Assembly (NCBI GenBank): GCA_018780805.1
Contig: JADMJD010000112.1
Location: 1 to 64,000, forward strand
DNA length: 64,000 nucleotides
DNA from: Rubrivivax sp.
GTDB lineage: Bacteria > Pseudomonadota > Gammaproteobacteria > Burkholderiales > Burkholderiaceae_C
Direction of reading: 5' to 3'
Part shown: piece by piece, positions 1 to 7,811 of the stretch
How positions within the stretch are numbered: position 1 is the first letter of the stretch
How the letters are laid out: every line of letters begins with the position of its first letter
Made by a program: the position numbers and the translations under genes
The notes under the pieces: generated by a model
Seen by the model: the letters and a program-made list of their open reading frames with translations, nothing else
Database searches by the model: none
What the model was told of the DNA's origin: nothing

Positions 1-1953
1 ATCGGCATCCTGGTCGACGACGCCATCGTGGTGGTGGAGAACATCCACCGCCACCAGCAGCTCGAACCGGGCCGCGCGCTGCGCGACATCATCCCGGTGG
101 CGGTGGACGAGGTGGGCGGCCCCACCATCCTGGCCACGCTGACGGTGATCGCGGCGCTGCTGCCAATGGCGTTTGTCACCGGCCTGATGGGGCCGTACAT
201 GAGCCCGATCCCGATCAACGCCAGCCTGGGCATGGCGATCTCGCTGGCCATCGCCTTCACCGTCACACCCTGGCTGGCGCTGAAGCTGATGAAGCCGATG
301 TCGGCAGCACACGCGCACGCCGAGCCCACCGGCCTGGCCGCGCGCCTGCCGCGTGTCTTCACCGCGTTGCTGATGCCGCTGCTGAACAGTGCGAAGAAGC
401 GTTGGCTGCTGCTGGCCGGCATCGTCGCGGCGCTGGCGCTCAGCATCGGCCTGGCGCTGGTGCAGTGGGTGGTGCTGAAGATGCTGCCCTTCGACAACAA
501 GAGCGAATTTGCGCTGGTGGTCGACATGCCGGCCGGCACCCCGCTGGAGGACACCGCCGCCGCGCTGCATGAGATGGGCGCGCTATTGGCTCGCCAGCCC
601 GAGGTGCGCGACCTGCAGGGTTACGCCGGCACGGCCAGCCCCATCACCTTCAACGGCCTGGTGCGCCAGTACGACCTGCGCGCCGAGGCCGAACTGGGTG
701 AGTTGCAGGTGAACCTGGTGCCCAAGTCAGCGCGCAAGGAGCAGAGCCACGTGATCGCGCAGCGCCTGCAGCCGGCGCTGCAGCAGATCGCCGCCCGCCA
801 CGGCGCGCGCCTGAAGGTGGTGGAGGTGCCGCCCGGCCCGCCGGTGCTGAGCCCCATCGTCGCCGAGGTCTACGGCCCCGACGAAGCCGGCCGCCAGCGG
901 CTGGCCGCGCAGCTGGCCCAGCGTTTTGCCGCCACGCCCGACATCGCCGGTGTGGACAGCACGCTGCGCGAAGACGCGCCGCGCGCCTTCCTGCGCATCC
1001 ACCGCGCCCGCGCCGAGGCGCTGGGCATCCCGGTGGCCAGCATCGCGCAGACGGTGCAAGGCGCGCTCTCGGGTGTGGACGCGGCCTGGCTGCACGACGG
1101 CCGCAGCCTGCGCCCGGTGCCGGTGCGTCTGCAATTGCCGCGCGCGGAGCAGGTGGGCCTGGACGCGTTGCTGGCGTTGCCGATGCGGGCCGCCAACGGG
1201 CAACTGGTGCCCTTGTCGGAGCTGGTGCACGTGGAACATGGCGTGATCGACAAGCCGCTGTACACCAAGAATTTGCAGGGCGTGAGCTATGTCTTCGCCG
1301 ATGTGGCCAGCGGCGGCGCCACACCGGATTCGCCGCTCTACGGCCTGTTCAAGCTGCGCGCGGCGCTGCCGGAAGGCGTGGGCGAATACTGGATCCAGCC
1401 GCCCAGCGACCCCTACCGTGCCTACGCCGTGAAGTGGGACGGTGAATCGCAGGTCACCTACGAGACCTTCCGCGACATGGGTGCGGCCTATGGCGTGGGC
1501 CTGATCCTGATCTACCTGCTGGTGGTGGCGCAGTTCAAGAACTACAGCACGCCGCTGATCATCATGGCGCCGATCCCGCTGACGCTGATCGGCGTGATGC
1601 CGGGCCATGCGCTGCTGGGCGCGCCGTTCACCGCGACCAGCATGATCGGCATGATCGCGCTGGCCGGCATCATCGTGCGCAACTCCATCCTGCTGGTGGA
1701 CTTCATCGAGCTGCAGGTGGCGCGTGGCGTGGCCTTCAAGGACGCGGTCGTGCAGTCGGCCGCGGTGCGTGCGCAGCCCATCGCGCTGACGGGCCTGGCG
1801 GCCATGGTCGGCGCATTTTTCATCCTCGACGACCCCATCTTCAACGGCCTGGCGATCTCGCTGATCTTCGGCATCTTCGTGTCGACGCTGCTGACGCTGG
1901 TCGTGATCCCGGTTCTCTACTTCGCCTTCCATCCCCAGGAGTCTTTGACATGA
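1..1953 (+). CDS. RND efflux transporter permease, C-terminal part (5' truncated by window)
   Basis: The reading frame is open from base 1, so the start lies outside the window. The visible 650 residues hold a large periplasmic porter domain between two blocks of membrane helices, as in the second half of AcrB/CusA-type proton-driven pumps. The LVDDAIVVVENI segment at the left edge is the RND transmembrane signature, and GIIVRNSILLVDFIEL in the C-terminal half is its repeat. The substrate cannot be read from this part. The neighbours (DUF2892, CsoR-type repressor, OsmC) fit a stress-linked efflux operon. The stop overlaps the next start (ATGA). Confidence 0.93.
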   Translation: MGILVDDAIVVVENIHRHQQLEPGRALRDIIPVAVDEVGGPTILATLTVIAALLPMAFVTGLMGPYMSPIPINASLGMAISLAIAFTVTPWLALKLMKPMSAAHAHAEPTGLAARLPRVFTALLMPLLNSAKKRWLLLAGIVAALALSIGLALVQWVVLKMLPFDNKSEFALVVDMPAGTPLEDTAAALHEMGALLARQPEVRDLQGYAGTASPITFNGLVRQYDLRAEAELGELQVNLVPKSARKEQSHVIAQRLQPALQQIAARHGARLKVVEVPPGPPVLSPIVAEVYGPDEAGRQRLAAQLAQRFAATPDIAGVDSTLREDAPRAFLRIHRARAEALGIPVASIAQTVQGALSGVDAAWLHDGRSLRPVPVRLQLPRAEQVGLDALLALPMRAANGQLVPLSELVHVEHGVIDKPLYTKNLQGVSYVFADVASGGATPDSPLYGLFKLRAALPEGVGEYWIQPPSDPYRAYAVKWDGESQVTYETFRDMGAAYGVGLILIYLLVVAQFKNYSTPLIIMAPIPLTLIGVMPGHALLGAPFTATSMIGMIALAGIIVRNSILLVDFIELQVARGVAFKDAVVQSAAVRAQPIALTGLAAMVGAFFILDDPIFNGLAISLIFGIFVSTLLTLVVIPVLYFAFHPQESLT

Positions 1954-2174
1954 CCATCGAACGCTACATCCGCATCTTTGCCGGCCTCTTCATCCTGGTC
2001 TCGCTCGCGCTCGGCGTGCAGGGCAGCCCGCTGTTCGTCAGCCCCTGGTGGCTGGCCTTCACGGCGTTTGTCGGCCTGAACCTGTTCCAGTTCGGCTTCA
2101 CCAACTTCTGCCCGCTGGGCCTGATCCTGAAGAAGCTGGGCGTGCCGGAATCGGCGGCCAGCTGCGCCCGCTGA
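1950..2174 (+). CDS. DUF2892 (YgaP-like) small membrane protein
   Basis: This 74-residue protein has two hydrophobic helices (about residues 8-25 and 32-50) and an FGFTNFCPLGLILKKLG segment, the usual pattern of DUF2892, the membrane part of YgaP-like rhodaneses. It lacks the rhodanese domain. Its start overlaps the stop of the RND permease gene (ATGA), so the two are translationally coupled. Burkholderiales RND operons often end with such a gene. Its role is unknown; in other contexts the family is linked to sulfide or metal stress. Confidence 0.85.
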   Translation: MTIERYIRIFAGLFILVSLALGVQGSPLFVSPWWLAFTAFVGLNLFQFGFTNFCPLGLILKKLGVPESAASCAR

Positions 2175-2226
2175 AGACCAGACAATGGCCGCCTTACCCG
2201 ACACCGATGCCACCGAGGATTGCGCC

Positions 2227-2517
2227 ATGGCCGTGCTGACCGACGAAAAAAACCGCACCGACCTGCTGAACCGCCTGAAGCGGGCCGAAGGCCAGCTGCG
2301 TGGCATCCAGCGCATGATCGAAGAAGGCCAGCCTTGCCTGGACATTGCCAGCCAGATGGCCGCGGTGCGCAAGGCGCTGGACAGCACCTACGTGCGCATG
2401 ACGGTGTGTTTCATGCAGCAGGAGCTGGGTGCGCGGCTGGGTGAAGACGCCGTCATGCAGGCCCAGTTGGCACCGATGCTCGAAGACGTGCAGACCTTGC
2501 TGGGGAAGGTGCGATGA
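2227..2517 (+). CDS. CsoR/RcnR/FrmR-family transcriptional repressor
   Basis: This 96-residue all-helical DUF156 protein follows the NRLKRAEGQLRGIQRMIE pattern of the CsoR/RcnR/FrmR repressors. I chose ATG 2227 because GAGGA lies 7 nt upstream; ATG 2185 would add 14 unconserved residues. Cys37 matches the first CsoR/FrmR ligand. Aligning without gaps, the His normally 25 residues later is Phe62 and the residue 29 later is Glu66, while a Cys sits at 61. The effector is therefore probably not a standard Cu or Ni ion. It likely controls the flanking RND/DUF2892/OsmC genes. It overlaps the OsmC gene by ATGA. Confidence 0.88.
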   Translation: MAVLTDEKNRTDLLNRLKRAEGQLRGIQRMIEEGQPCLDIASQMAAVRKALDSTYVRMTVCFMQQELGARLGEDAVMQAQLAPMLEDVQTLLGKVR

Positions 2518-2957
2518 GCGGCACTCCCACCGTGCATCTGCAGCAGGTCCAGGACTACCAGTTCGACATCGGCTTCGGCCCTGAGCTGCCGCTGCTGCGC
2601 GGCGACGAACCGCCGCCGCTGGGCCAGGGCCAGGGCCCGACGCCGGTGCAGCTGCTGGCCGCTGCGGTGGGCAACTGCCTGAGCGACTCGCTGCTGTTTG
2701 CACTGCGCAAGTTCAAGCAGCAGCCGGAGCCGATCCAGGCCTCCGTCACGGCGGATGTCGGCCGCAATGCGGACGGCCGCACGCGCGTGCTGGGCCTGGA
2801 CGTCACGCTGACACTGGGCGTGCCGACGGCTCAACTGGAACACCTGGACCGGGTGCTGGCCACGTTCGAGGCCTATTGCACCGTCACGCAGAGCGTGGCC
2901 GGCGCGATCCCGGTGACGCTGCAGGTCAAGGATTCAGACGGCGCCCTGCTGAAATGA
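2514..2957 (+). CDS. OsmC-family protein
   Basis: This 147-residue OsmC/Ohr-like protein carries the two conserved peroxidatic cysteine contexts, GNCLSDSLLFAL and AYCTVTQSV. Family members are homodimeric thiol peroxidases that reduce organic hydroperoxides or related sulfur species in the cytosol. The gene overlaps the upstream CsoR-type repressor (ATGA), so it is the last gene of the operon with the RND pump, DUF2892 and repressor. A role in peroxide or persulfide stress is inferred from this context. Confidence 0.85.
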   Translation: MSGTPTVHLQQVQDYQFDIGFGPELPLLRGDEPPPLGQGQGPTPVQLLAAAVGNCLSDSLLFALRKFKQQPEPIQASVTADVGRNADGRTRVLGLDVTLTLGVPTAQLEHLDRVLATFEAYCTVTQSVAGAIPVTLQVKDSDGALLK

Positions 2958-3034
2958 AGCCCCCAGCTCACTTCGTTCGCAGCCCCCCCGAGGGGGCGCA
3001 GGCCTCCCTTGGGGCGGCCCGGCGGGAGGCCTGA
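2957..3034. repeat. GC-rich inverted repeats, typical Burkholderiales intergenic element
   Basis: The gap holds a CCCCC-CGA-GGGGG hairpin (about 2983-2995) and a perfect 8-bp inverted repeat, GGCCTCCC (3001-3008) with GGGAGGCC (3024-3031). The second arm contains the Shine-Dalgarno of the next gene. From memory, similar C-rich/G-rich elements are dispersed in Comamonadaceae intergenic regions. Confidence 0.5.
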
Positions 3035-4009
3035 ATGAAACCCGCACTGAAGTACCTGTTCCCCGGCTGGTACGCCATCCCGATGGGCCTGTCGGGCCTG
3101 GCGCTGGCCTGGCACCGGGCCGTGCCGCTGATGGGCGAGATGGCCGGCGCCGTGGCGATGCTCGTCGGCGGCGCGGCGGCCTTGAGCCTGCTGGTCCTGC
3201 TGGTGGCCACGGCGCTGCGCGGCTGGCACCATGCCGAGGCCTGGCGCGAGGACCGTGTGCACCCGGTGCGCCACACCTTCATCGCCACGCTGCCGATTGC
3301 CACGCTGCTGGTGGGCACCGTGGGCGTGGCCTTGTTCGGCCCGAACCCCGTGGCCCACGCGCTGTGGTGGGCCGGCAGCGGGGGGCAGCTGTTCACCACG
3401 GTGTGGGTGCTCGGCCGCTGGTGGGGCCGGCTGGCCTGGCCGTCGGTGACGCCGGCGCTGTTCATCCCCATCGTCGGCAATGTGCTGGTGCCGCTGGCCG
3501 GTGTGCCGCTGGGCCACACCGAGTGGGCGGCCGCGCAGTTCGGCATCGGGCTGCTGTTCTGGCCCGTGGTGCTGGTGTTGATCATCGCCCGCACCGCGGT
3601 GCAGGGCCTGTGGCCCGAGCGGCTGCGGCCGACGATCTTCATCTTCATTGCGCCCCCGGCGGTGGTGGGCTTGTCGGCGCTGCAGTTGGGCGCGCCGCTG
3701 CTGCTGGGCTGGATGTGCTGGGGCATGGCGCTGTTCAGCTTCCTGTGGGTGGGCACGCAGGCCAAGGTGATCGCAGCGCTGCCGTTTGCGCTGCCGCACT
3801 GGGCGCTGTCGTTTCCGATCGCGGCGCTGGCGGCACTGACGCTGCGGCTGGCCACGCCCGGCTCGCCGCTGACCGTGCTGGGCCCGCTGCTGCTGGCGCT
3901 GGCCTCGCTGGTGGTGCTGGCGCTGTTGCTGGCCACGCTGCGCGGGCTGCGCGACGGCTCGCTGCTGGCGCCCGAGCCGGTGGCGCCGCTGGTGGCCGCG
4001 GCTAGCTGA
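3035..4009 (+). CDS. TDT/SLAC1-family (TehA-like) anion transporter
   Basis: This 324-residue integral membrane protein has about ten hydrophobic helices and the N-terminal signature LFPGWYAIPMGLSGLALAW of the tellurite-resistance/dicarboxylate transporter (TDT) family, which includes TehA, SLAC1 anion channels and the sulfite exporter Ssu1. The substrate is not evident. Sulfite would fit next to OsmC and DUF2892, but that is inference. The Shine-Dalgarno GGGAGG lies in a predicted stem, so translation may be regulated. The 3' end overlaps the convergent exporter gene by 8 bp. Confidence 0.8.
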   Translation: MKPALKYLFPGWYAIPMGLSGLALAWHRAVPLMGEMAGAVAMLVGGAAALSLLVLLVATALRGWHHAEAWREDRVHPVRHTFIATLPIATLLVGTVGVALFGPNPVAHALWWAGSGGQLFTTVWVLGRWWGRLAWPSVTPALFIPIVGNVLVPLAGVPLGHTEWAAAQFGIGLLFWPVVLVLIIARTAVQGLWPERLRPTIFIFIAPPAVVGLSALQLGAPLLLGWMCWGMALFSFLWVGTQAKVIAALPFALPHWALSFPIAALAALTLRLATPGSPLTVLGPLLLALASLVVLALLLATLRGLRDGSLLAPEPVAPLVAAAS

Positions 4010-6062
4010 CCAGGCGCCCGCCGACCAGCGTGATCACGCGGTCGGCCGCGGCCACGGTCTGCGGCCGGTGCGCGATGGCCACACGTGTCAGCGCCAGGCT
4101 GCGCACGGCGTCGTTCACGGCCTGCTCGCGCGCCAGGTCCAGCGCGCTGGTGGCTTCGTCCAGCAGCAGCACCTGCGGTCTGCGGTACAGCGCACGCGCC
4201 AGCAGCACCCGTTGTTTCTGGCCGCCGGACAAGGTGTGGCCCAGGTCACCGACCAGCGTGTGGTAACCCATGGGCATGGCCTCGATCTCGTCGGCCACCG
4301 CCGCCAGGCGCGCGCAGGCAGCCACCCGCGCGAGGTCGGGCTGGGGTTCGAAGCCGGCGATGTTGTCGGCGATGGCGCCGGCAAACAGCGGTTCGTCCTG
4401 CATCACCGCACCGACACGTGCACGCCACGCCGTCAGCCCCACGCGCGCCAGCGGCAGGCCGCCGACCACGATCTGCCCGGACGTGGGTGCGTACAGGCCC
4501 AGCAGCAGCTTCATCAACGTGCTCTTGCCACCACCCGAGGGCCCGGTGATGGCCACCGATTCGCCCGCTTCGATGCGCAGCGACAGGCCGCTCAGCACCT
4601 CGGGCTCGCCGTCGGCGTAGCGGAAGCCCACGTCCACCAGCTCGATGGCCGGCGGGCCCGGGGGCAGCACCGCATCGCCGAGAGCCAGGGCTTCGGGTTC
4701 GGCCAGCGCGATGTCGGCCAGACGTTCGGCCTGCAGGCGCAGCATCCAGAGCTCGACCCCGCGGTCGATCAGCGTGCTGCAGCGCTGGCTGAACTGCTCC
4801 TTGTAGGCCAGGAACGCGAACAACATGCCCAGGCTGAGGCGCTGGTCCAGCACCAGCAGCGCACCCACACACAACACGGCCACACGCTCCAGGCCGAAGA
4901 GCAGCCGGTGGCCGGTGGAAAAACCCAGCGCCAGACGGCGTGCGGCCACGTCGGCGTTGGTGGCGTCCACCACCAGGCTCGCAAACCGTGACCCGCGGTC
5001 GGGCTCGGCACCGAAGAGCTTGATCGCGGCCATGCCACGCAGCGATTCCAGGAAGTGGCTGGCCTGCCGCGCTTCGTGTACCAGCACGGCCTCACTCGCG
5101 CGGCGCAGCGGGCGGAACCCCAGCCAGCGCAAGCCGGCGTACAGCAGCACCACGCCCGTGGCGATGGCCGCGAGCGTGCCGCTGTACAGCAGCATCAGCA
5201 CCAGCGTCAGCACCACCAGCAGGCCATCGAGCACCGCTTCGACAAAAGGGCCGGTGAGCGTGTGCTGGATCTGCTGCACCGAGCCAAAGCGCGACCAGAT
5301 GTCCCCCGCGTGGCGTTTCTCGAACCAGGGCAGCGGCAGCCGCAGCAGGTGCGCAAACACGTTGGCCAGCCACTGCTGGTTCAGCTGCGCTGACAGCGCC
5401 AGCACGGCCCAGCCGCGCAGCGCCGAAGTGGCGGCCTGCGCCAGCACCAGGCCGCCAAAGCCGATGGCCAGCACCAGCAGCAGGTCGCGGTCGGCGCTGA
5501 TCAGCACGTCGTCCACCACCCACTGCAGCAAAAAGGGGTTCAGCAGCACGAAGGCTTCCAGCACCAGCGCCAGCAGCAGGATCTGCCCCAGCGCGCGCTT
5601 GAGCCCGGCCACCGGACCCACCAGCGAGCCCAGGCGCAGGCGCACGGCCTCGTGCCGGGGCTGGAAGGCCGGCATCGGCGTCAGCTCCAGCGCGATGCCG
5701 GTGAAATGCGGCGAGGCTTCGGCCAGCGTCAGCCGGCGCGCGCCGCTGGCCGGGTCGTGGATCCACACATGGCGGCCGCTGACCCGCAGCAGCACGACGA
5801 AGTGGTTCAGGTCCCAGTGCAGGATGCAGGGGGTCTTGAGCTGTGGCAGCTGGTCCAGCTCGGCGCGCAGCGCCCGGCCCTGCAGCTGCAGCGTGGCGGC
5901 CATGCGCACCAGGTCGGCCAGCGTCAAGCCCTTCAGCGACAGCGAAAGGCGGCGGCGAAGCGCCGGCAGGTCGGTGACCAGGCCGTGGGCGCCGGCCACC
6001 ATGGCCAGGCAGGCCAGGCCACATTCGGCGGCCTCGGTCTGCAGGATGAGCGGGACTTTCAC
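4002..6062 (-). CDS. C39-peptidase ABC exporter for double-glycine peptides (CvaB-like)
   Basis: This is a bacteriocin-type ABC exporter of 686 residues if it starts at GTG 6062, where a GTGA overlap with the adaptor stop suggests coupling; an ATG at 6101 would add 13 residues. Domains in order: peptidase C39 (residues 1-125) with Cys14 in TEAAECGLACL, His87 in DLNHFVVL and Asp103 in IHDPASG; a six-helix membrane domain; and an ATPase with GPSGGGKST, LSGGQKQR, LLLDEATSALD and the AIAHR switch. The family cleaves leaders after Gly-Gly and pumps out the mature peptide. The LPRGTW-repeat peptide upstream is the obvious substrate. Confidence 0.93.
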   Translation of the reverse strand: MKVPLILQTEAAECGLACLAMVAGAHGLVTDLPALRRRLSLSLKGLTLADLVRMAATLQLQGRALRAELDQLPQLKTPCILHWDLNHFVVLLRVSGRHVWIHDPASGARRLTLAEASPHFTGIALELTPMPAFQPRHEAVRLRLGSLVGPVAGLKRALGQILLLALVLEAFVLLNPFLLQWVVDDVLISADRDLLLVLAIGFGGLVLAQAATSALRGWAVLALSAQLNQQWLANVFAHLLRLPLPWFEKRHAGDIWSRFGSVQQIQHTLTGPFVEAVLDGLLVVLTLVLMLLYSGTLAAIATGVVLLYAGLRWLGFRPLRRASEAVLVHEARQASHFLESLRGMAAIKLFGAEPDRGSRFASLVVDATNADVAARRLALGFSTGHRLLFGLERVAVLCVGALLVLDQRLSLGMLFAFLAYKEQFSQRCSTLIDRGVELWMLRLQAERLADIALAEPEALALGDAVLPPGPPAIELVDVGFRYADGEPEVLSGLSLRIEAGESVAITGPSGGGKSTLMKLLLGLYAPTSGQIVVGGLPLARVGLTAWRARVGAVMQDEPLFAGAIADNIAGFEPQPDLARVAACARLAAVADEIEAMPMGYHTLVGDLGHTLSGGQKQRVLLARALYRRPQVLLLDEATSALDLAREQAVNDAVRSLALTRVAIAHRPQTVAAADRVITLVGGRLVS

Positions 6063-7321
6063 AGCCGCTGTTGTAGCCCGAGCAGTGGCTCGAACAGCCA
6101 TTCAACCAGGCGGCGCCGCTCCAGCATCACGTCGGCCTGCAGGCGCAGGCCGCTGGCCAGCGGGCGCTGGGCCCAGGCCGGGGGCAGCGTGTCCAGCACC
6201 ACGGTGATGCGGTAGAGCGGTTCGCCGCCGTGTGCGGCGCCCGGCGTCAGGCCTAGCAAGGGCAGGCTGGCCAGCTCCGCCCCGGCCAGCGGCACCTGTG
6301 CGATCTGCCGCACCACGCCGGCCAGCGCGCCGAACCTGGCGTGCGGCCAGGCCTCCAGCCGCAGCCGCGCGGCCTGGCCCACACGCAGCGGCCCCAGGTG
6401 CCGGCCGGGCACATACAACTCGGCCAGCAGTTGGCTGCCGGCCGGCAGCAGGCTGGCCAGCGCCGTGGGCGGTGCCACGCTCTGACCGGGCTGGGCCAGC
6501 AGGCCGTGCACGGTGCCGTCCTGCGGTGCACGCACGGTGATGCGGCGCTCGCCCTGCAAACCGGCCCCGTCGCGTGTGGCCTCGGCGATCTGGGCGTCGA
6601 GCTGCGCCAGCACGCTGTCGCGCTCGGGGCCCACGGCCGCCAGTTCACCAACGAGCGCCGCGCGTTCGCGGGCCAGCGCGGCGGCTTCGCGGCCCAGCGC
6701 CTGGGCGGCGCCTTCCAGGGCCAGCACCTCTTCCTGGCGCGCCTGCAACTGGGCATCGGAGACAAAGCCCTGGCCCTGCAAGGCCTGCAGCCGCGCGAGC
6801 GAGTCGCGCGCCAGCGCCAGGCGGCGCGTCTGCAGGGCGGCTTCGGCCTCGGCGCGCGTGGTGGCCAGGTCCAGGGCCTTCAAGCGGCGCTCCAACGCAG
6901 TACGGCGGGTGTCGGCCAGTGCACGCTGGCGGTCTGCGGCGGCCTGCAGGCTGCTGCGCTGGGCTTCCACGGCGCGGTCCACCGCGGCCTGGCGCGCGTC
7001 GTCGCGCGAGAAGCTGTCCTGGGCCAGCACGAACAAGACGTCGCCGCGGCGCACGGCCTGGCCTTCGGCCACGTGGCGCTCCAGCAAGGTGGCGGGGGCG
7101 GCGGGCACCAGGCGCAGCAGGCCCCGGTCGGGCACCAGCACACCGGGCACGACGGCCTTGCGGGTGTAGGACCCCAGCGACAGGAACAACGCGGTCGCCA
7201 GAGCCAACAACAACACCGCCAGCGCGAGCCAGCGCAAGGCCAGCGGCTGGGCCAACTGCACAGGACCCAGCCACTGCTGTTGCACGGCCTGCACGGCCTC
7301 GGGCCGGAACAGGCTGCTCAA
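6059..7321 (-). CDS. HlyD-family periplasmic adaptor of type I secretion
   Basis: This 420-residue membrane fusion protein has a short cytosolic N-terminus, one transmembrane helix (about residues 30-50), a barrel-sandwich half, a long alanine/arginine/glutamate-rich coiled coil (about 110-240), and a second lipoyl half with the TVRAPQDGTVHGLLAQPGQ signature. It would bridge the C39 exporter to an outer-membrane TolC channel, which is not encoded in this window. Its stop overlaps the exporter start (GTGA). A hairpin terminator separates it from the upstream peptide gene, so its expression probably depends on read-through. Confidence 0.92.
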   Translation of the reverse strand: MSSLFRPEAVQAVQQQWLGPVQLAQPLALRWLALAVLLLALATALFLSLGSYTRKAVVPGVLVPDRGLLRLVPAAPATLLERHVAEGQAVRRGDVLFVLAQDSFSRDDARQAAVDRAVEAQRSSLQAAADRQRALADTRRTALERRLKALDLATTRAEAEAALQTRRLALARDSLARLQALQGQGFVSDAQLQARQEEVLALEGAAQALGREAAALARERAALVGELAAVGPERDSVLAQLDAQIAEATRDGAGLQGERRITVRAPQDGTVHGLLAQPGQSVAPPTALASLLPAGSQLLAELYVPGRHLGPLRVGQAARLRLEAWPHARFGALAGVVRQIAQVPLAGAELASLPLLGLTPGAAHGGEPLYRITVVLDTLPPAWAQRPLASGLRLQADVMLERRRLVEWLFEPLLGLQQRL

Positions 7322-7370
7322 GGGGCGGTCAACCGGTGATCAACGGGTTCTCAAAGGGTGACACGGGCAG

Positions 7371-7400
7371 CAAAAAATGCGGACCGGGATCACCCGGCCC
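7371..7400 (-). terminator. Intrinsic terminator between the peptide gene and the exporter genes
   Basis: Read on the minus strand, an 8-bp stem (GGGCCGGG with CCCGGUCC, one G-U pair, 4-nt loop UGAU) is followed by GCAUUUUUUG. It lies 59 nt past the peptide stop and 50 nt before the HlyD start. It should trim most transcripts after the peptide gene and allow limited read-through to the exporter. Confidence 0.75.
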
Positions 7401-7458
7401 GCCGACGCAAAGGATCTCCGGAGAGGAGCCCTGCCGCGTCAAGCCACCCAAAGGCACA

Positions 7459-7662
7459 TCACCAGGTGCCTCTGGGCAATGCAGATTCCCAGGTTCCCCG
7501 GGGCAAAGCTTCAACCTCAGACCAGGTCCCACGGGGCAGACCCAGCGGCTCGGACCAGGTGCCACGCGGCAGGCCACCAGCGACTTGGCACATCTGTGCC
7601 GGGTCGAGCTCCACCGGGGCAGCAGTGGAATGAAAACTGCCGTTGTTCGTGATTTGTTCCAT
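7459..7662 (-). CDS. Double-glycine leader peptide with four LPRGTW repeats (novel secreted-peptide precursor)
   Basis: This encodes a 67-residue precursor. Residues 1-30 form a leader ending in ELDPAQMCQVAGG, which fits the double-glycine leader pattern (hydrophobic at -12, -7 and -4, Gly-Gly at -2/-1). Residues 31-67 are the core: LPRGTW at 31-36, 42-47, 53-58 and 62-67, separated by SEPLG, SEVEA and ESA. The six codons of the four repeats differ at silent positions, so the peptide itself is under selection. GGAG lies upstream of ATG 7662. Genes for a C39 exporter and adaptor follow, and a LuxR-type regulator precedes it on the same strand. I know no described family with this core. It may be a signal, a bacteriocin or a modified peptide; no maturation enzyme is obvious. 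Confidence 0.85.
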   Translation of the reverse strand: MEQITNNGSFHSTAAPVELDPAQMCQVAGGLPRGTWSEPLGLPRGTWSEVEALPRGTWESALPRGTW

Positions 7663-7703
7663 GATGACGCTCCACCAATCCGCTGATTTGTGCCAAATGC
7701 ACC

Positions 7704-7717
7704 GCGTTTTTCAACGC
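7704..7717. promoter_or_regulatory. Inverted repeat GCGTT-N4-AACGC upstream of the peptide gene
   Basis: A perfect 5-bp inverted repeat with a 4-nt spacer lies 42 nt upstream of the peptide start. It may be an operator or a small leader hairpin. I have no independent support for either. Confidence 0.3.
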
Positions 7718-7753
7718 CACGGATTGATTGCAGCAGCCAACGGCGCTGCGGGG

Positions 7754-7773
7754 TAGTGTCATCTCTTACAGGG
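7754..7773. promoter_or_regulatory. Partial lux-box-like dyad upstream of the LPRGTW peptide gene
   Basis: The 20-bp sequence TAGTGT-N8-ACAGGG has the spacing of the classical lux box (ACCTGT-N8-ACAGGT), with five of six matches in one half and TGT conserved in the other. It lies 91 nt upstream of the peptide ATG, which leaves room for a promoter centred about 42 nt downstream. It is a plausible binding site for the adjacent LuxR protein. Confidence 0.4.
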
Positions 7774-7811
7774 TGCACACGGTACAACGACCTTCAGTGC
7801 AACGCCATGAC

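Noticed and set aside
7459-7572. CRISPR or simple DNA tandem repeat at the LPRGTW region
   Set aside because: Repeats are 18 bp with silent variation and unequal spacing that keeps the reading frame; they are protein repeats, not a CRISPR array.
7459-7662. LPRGTW as a sortase-type LPxTG sorting signal
   Set aside because: The residue order is different (Gly before Thr), there are four copies, no following hydrophobic segment or basic tail, and no sortase gene nearby.
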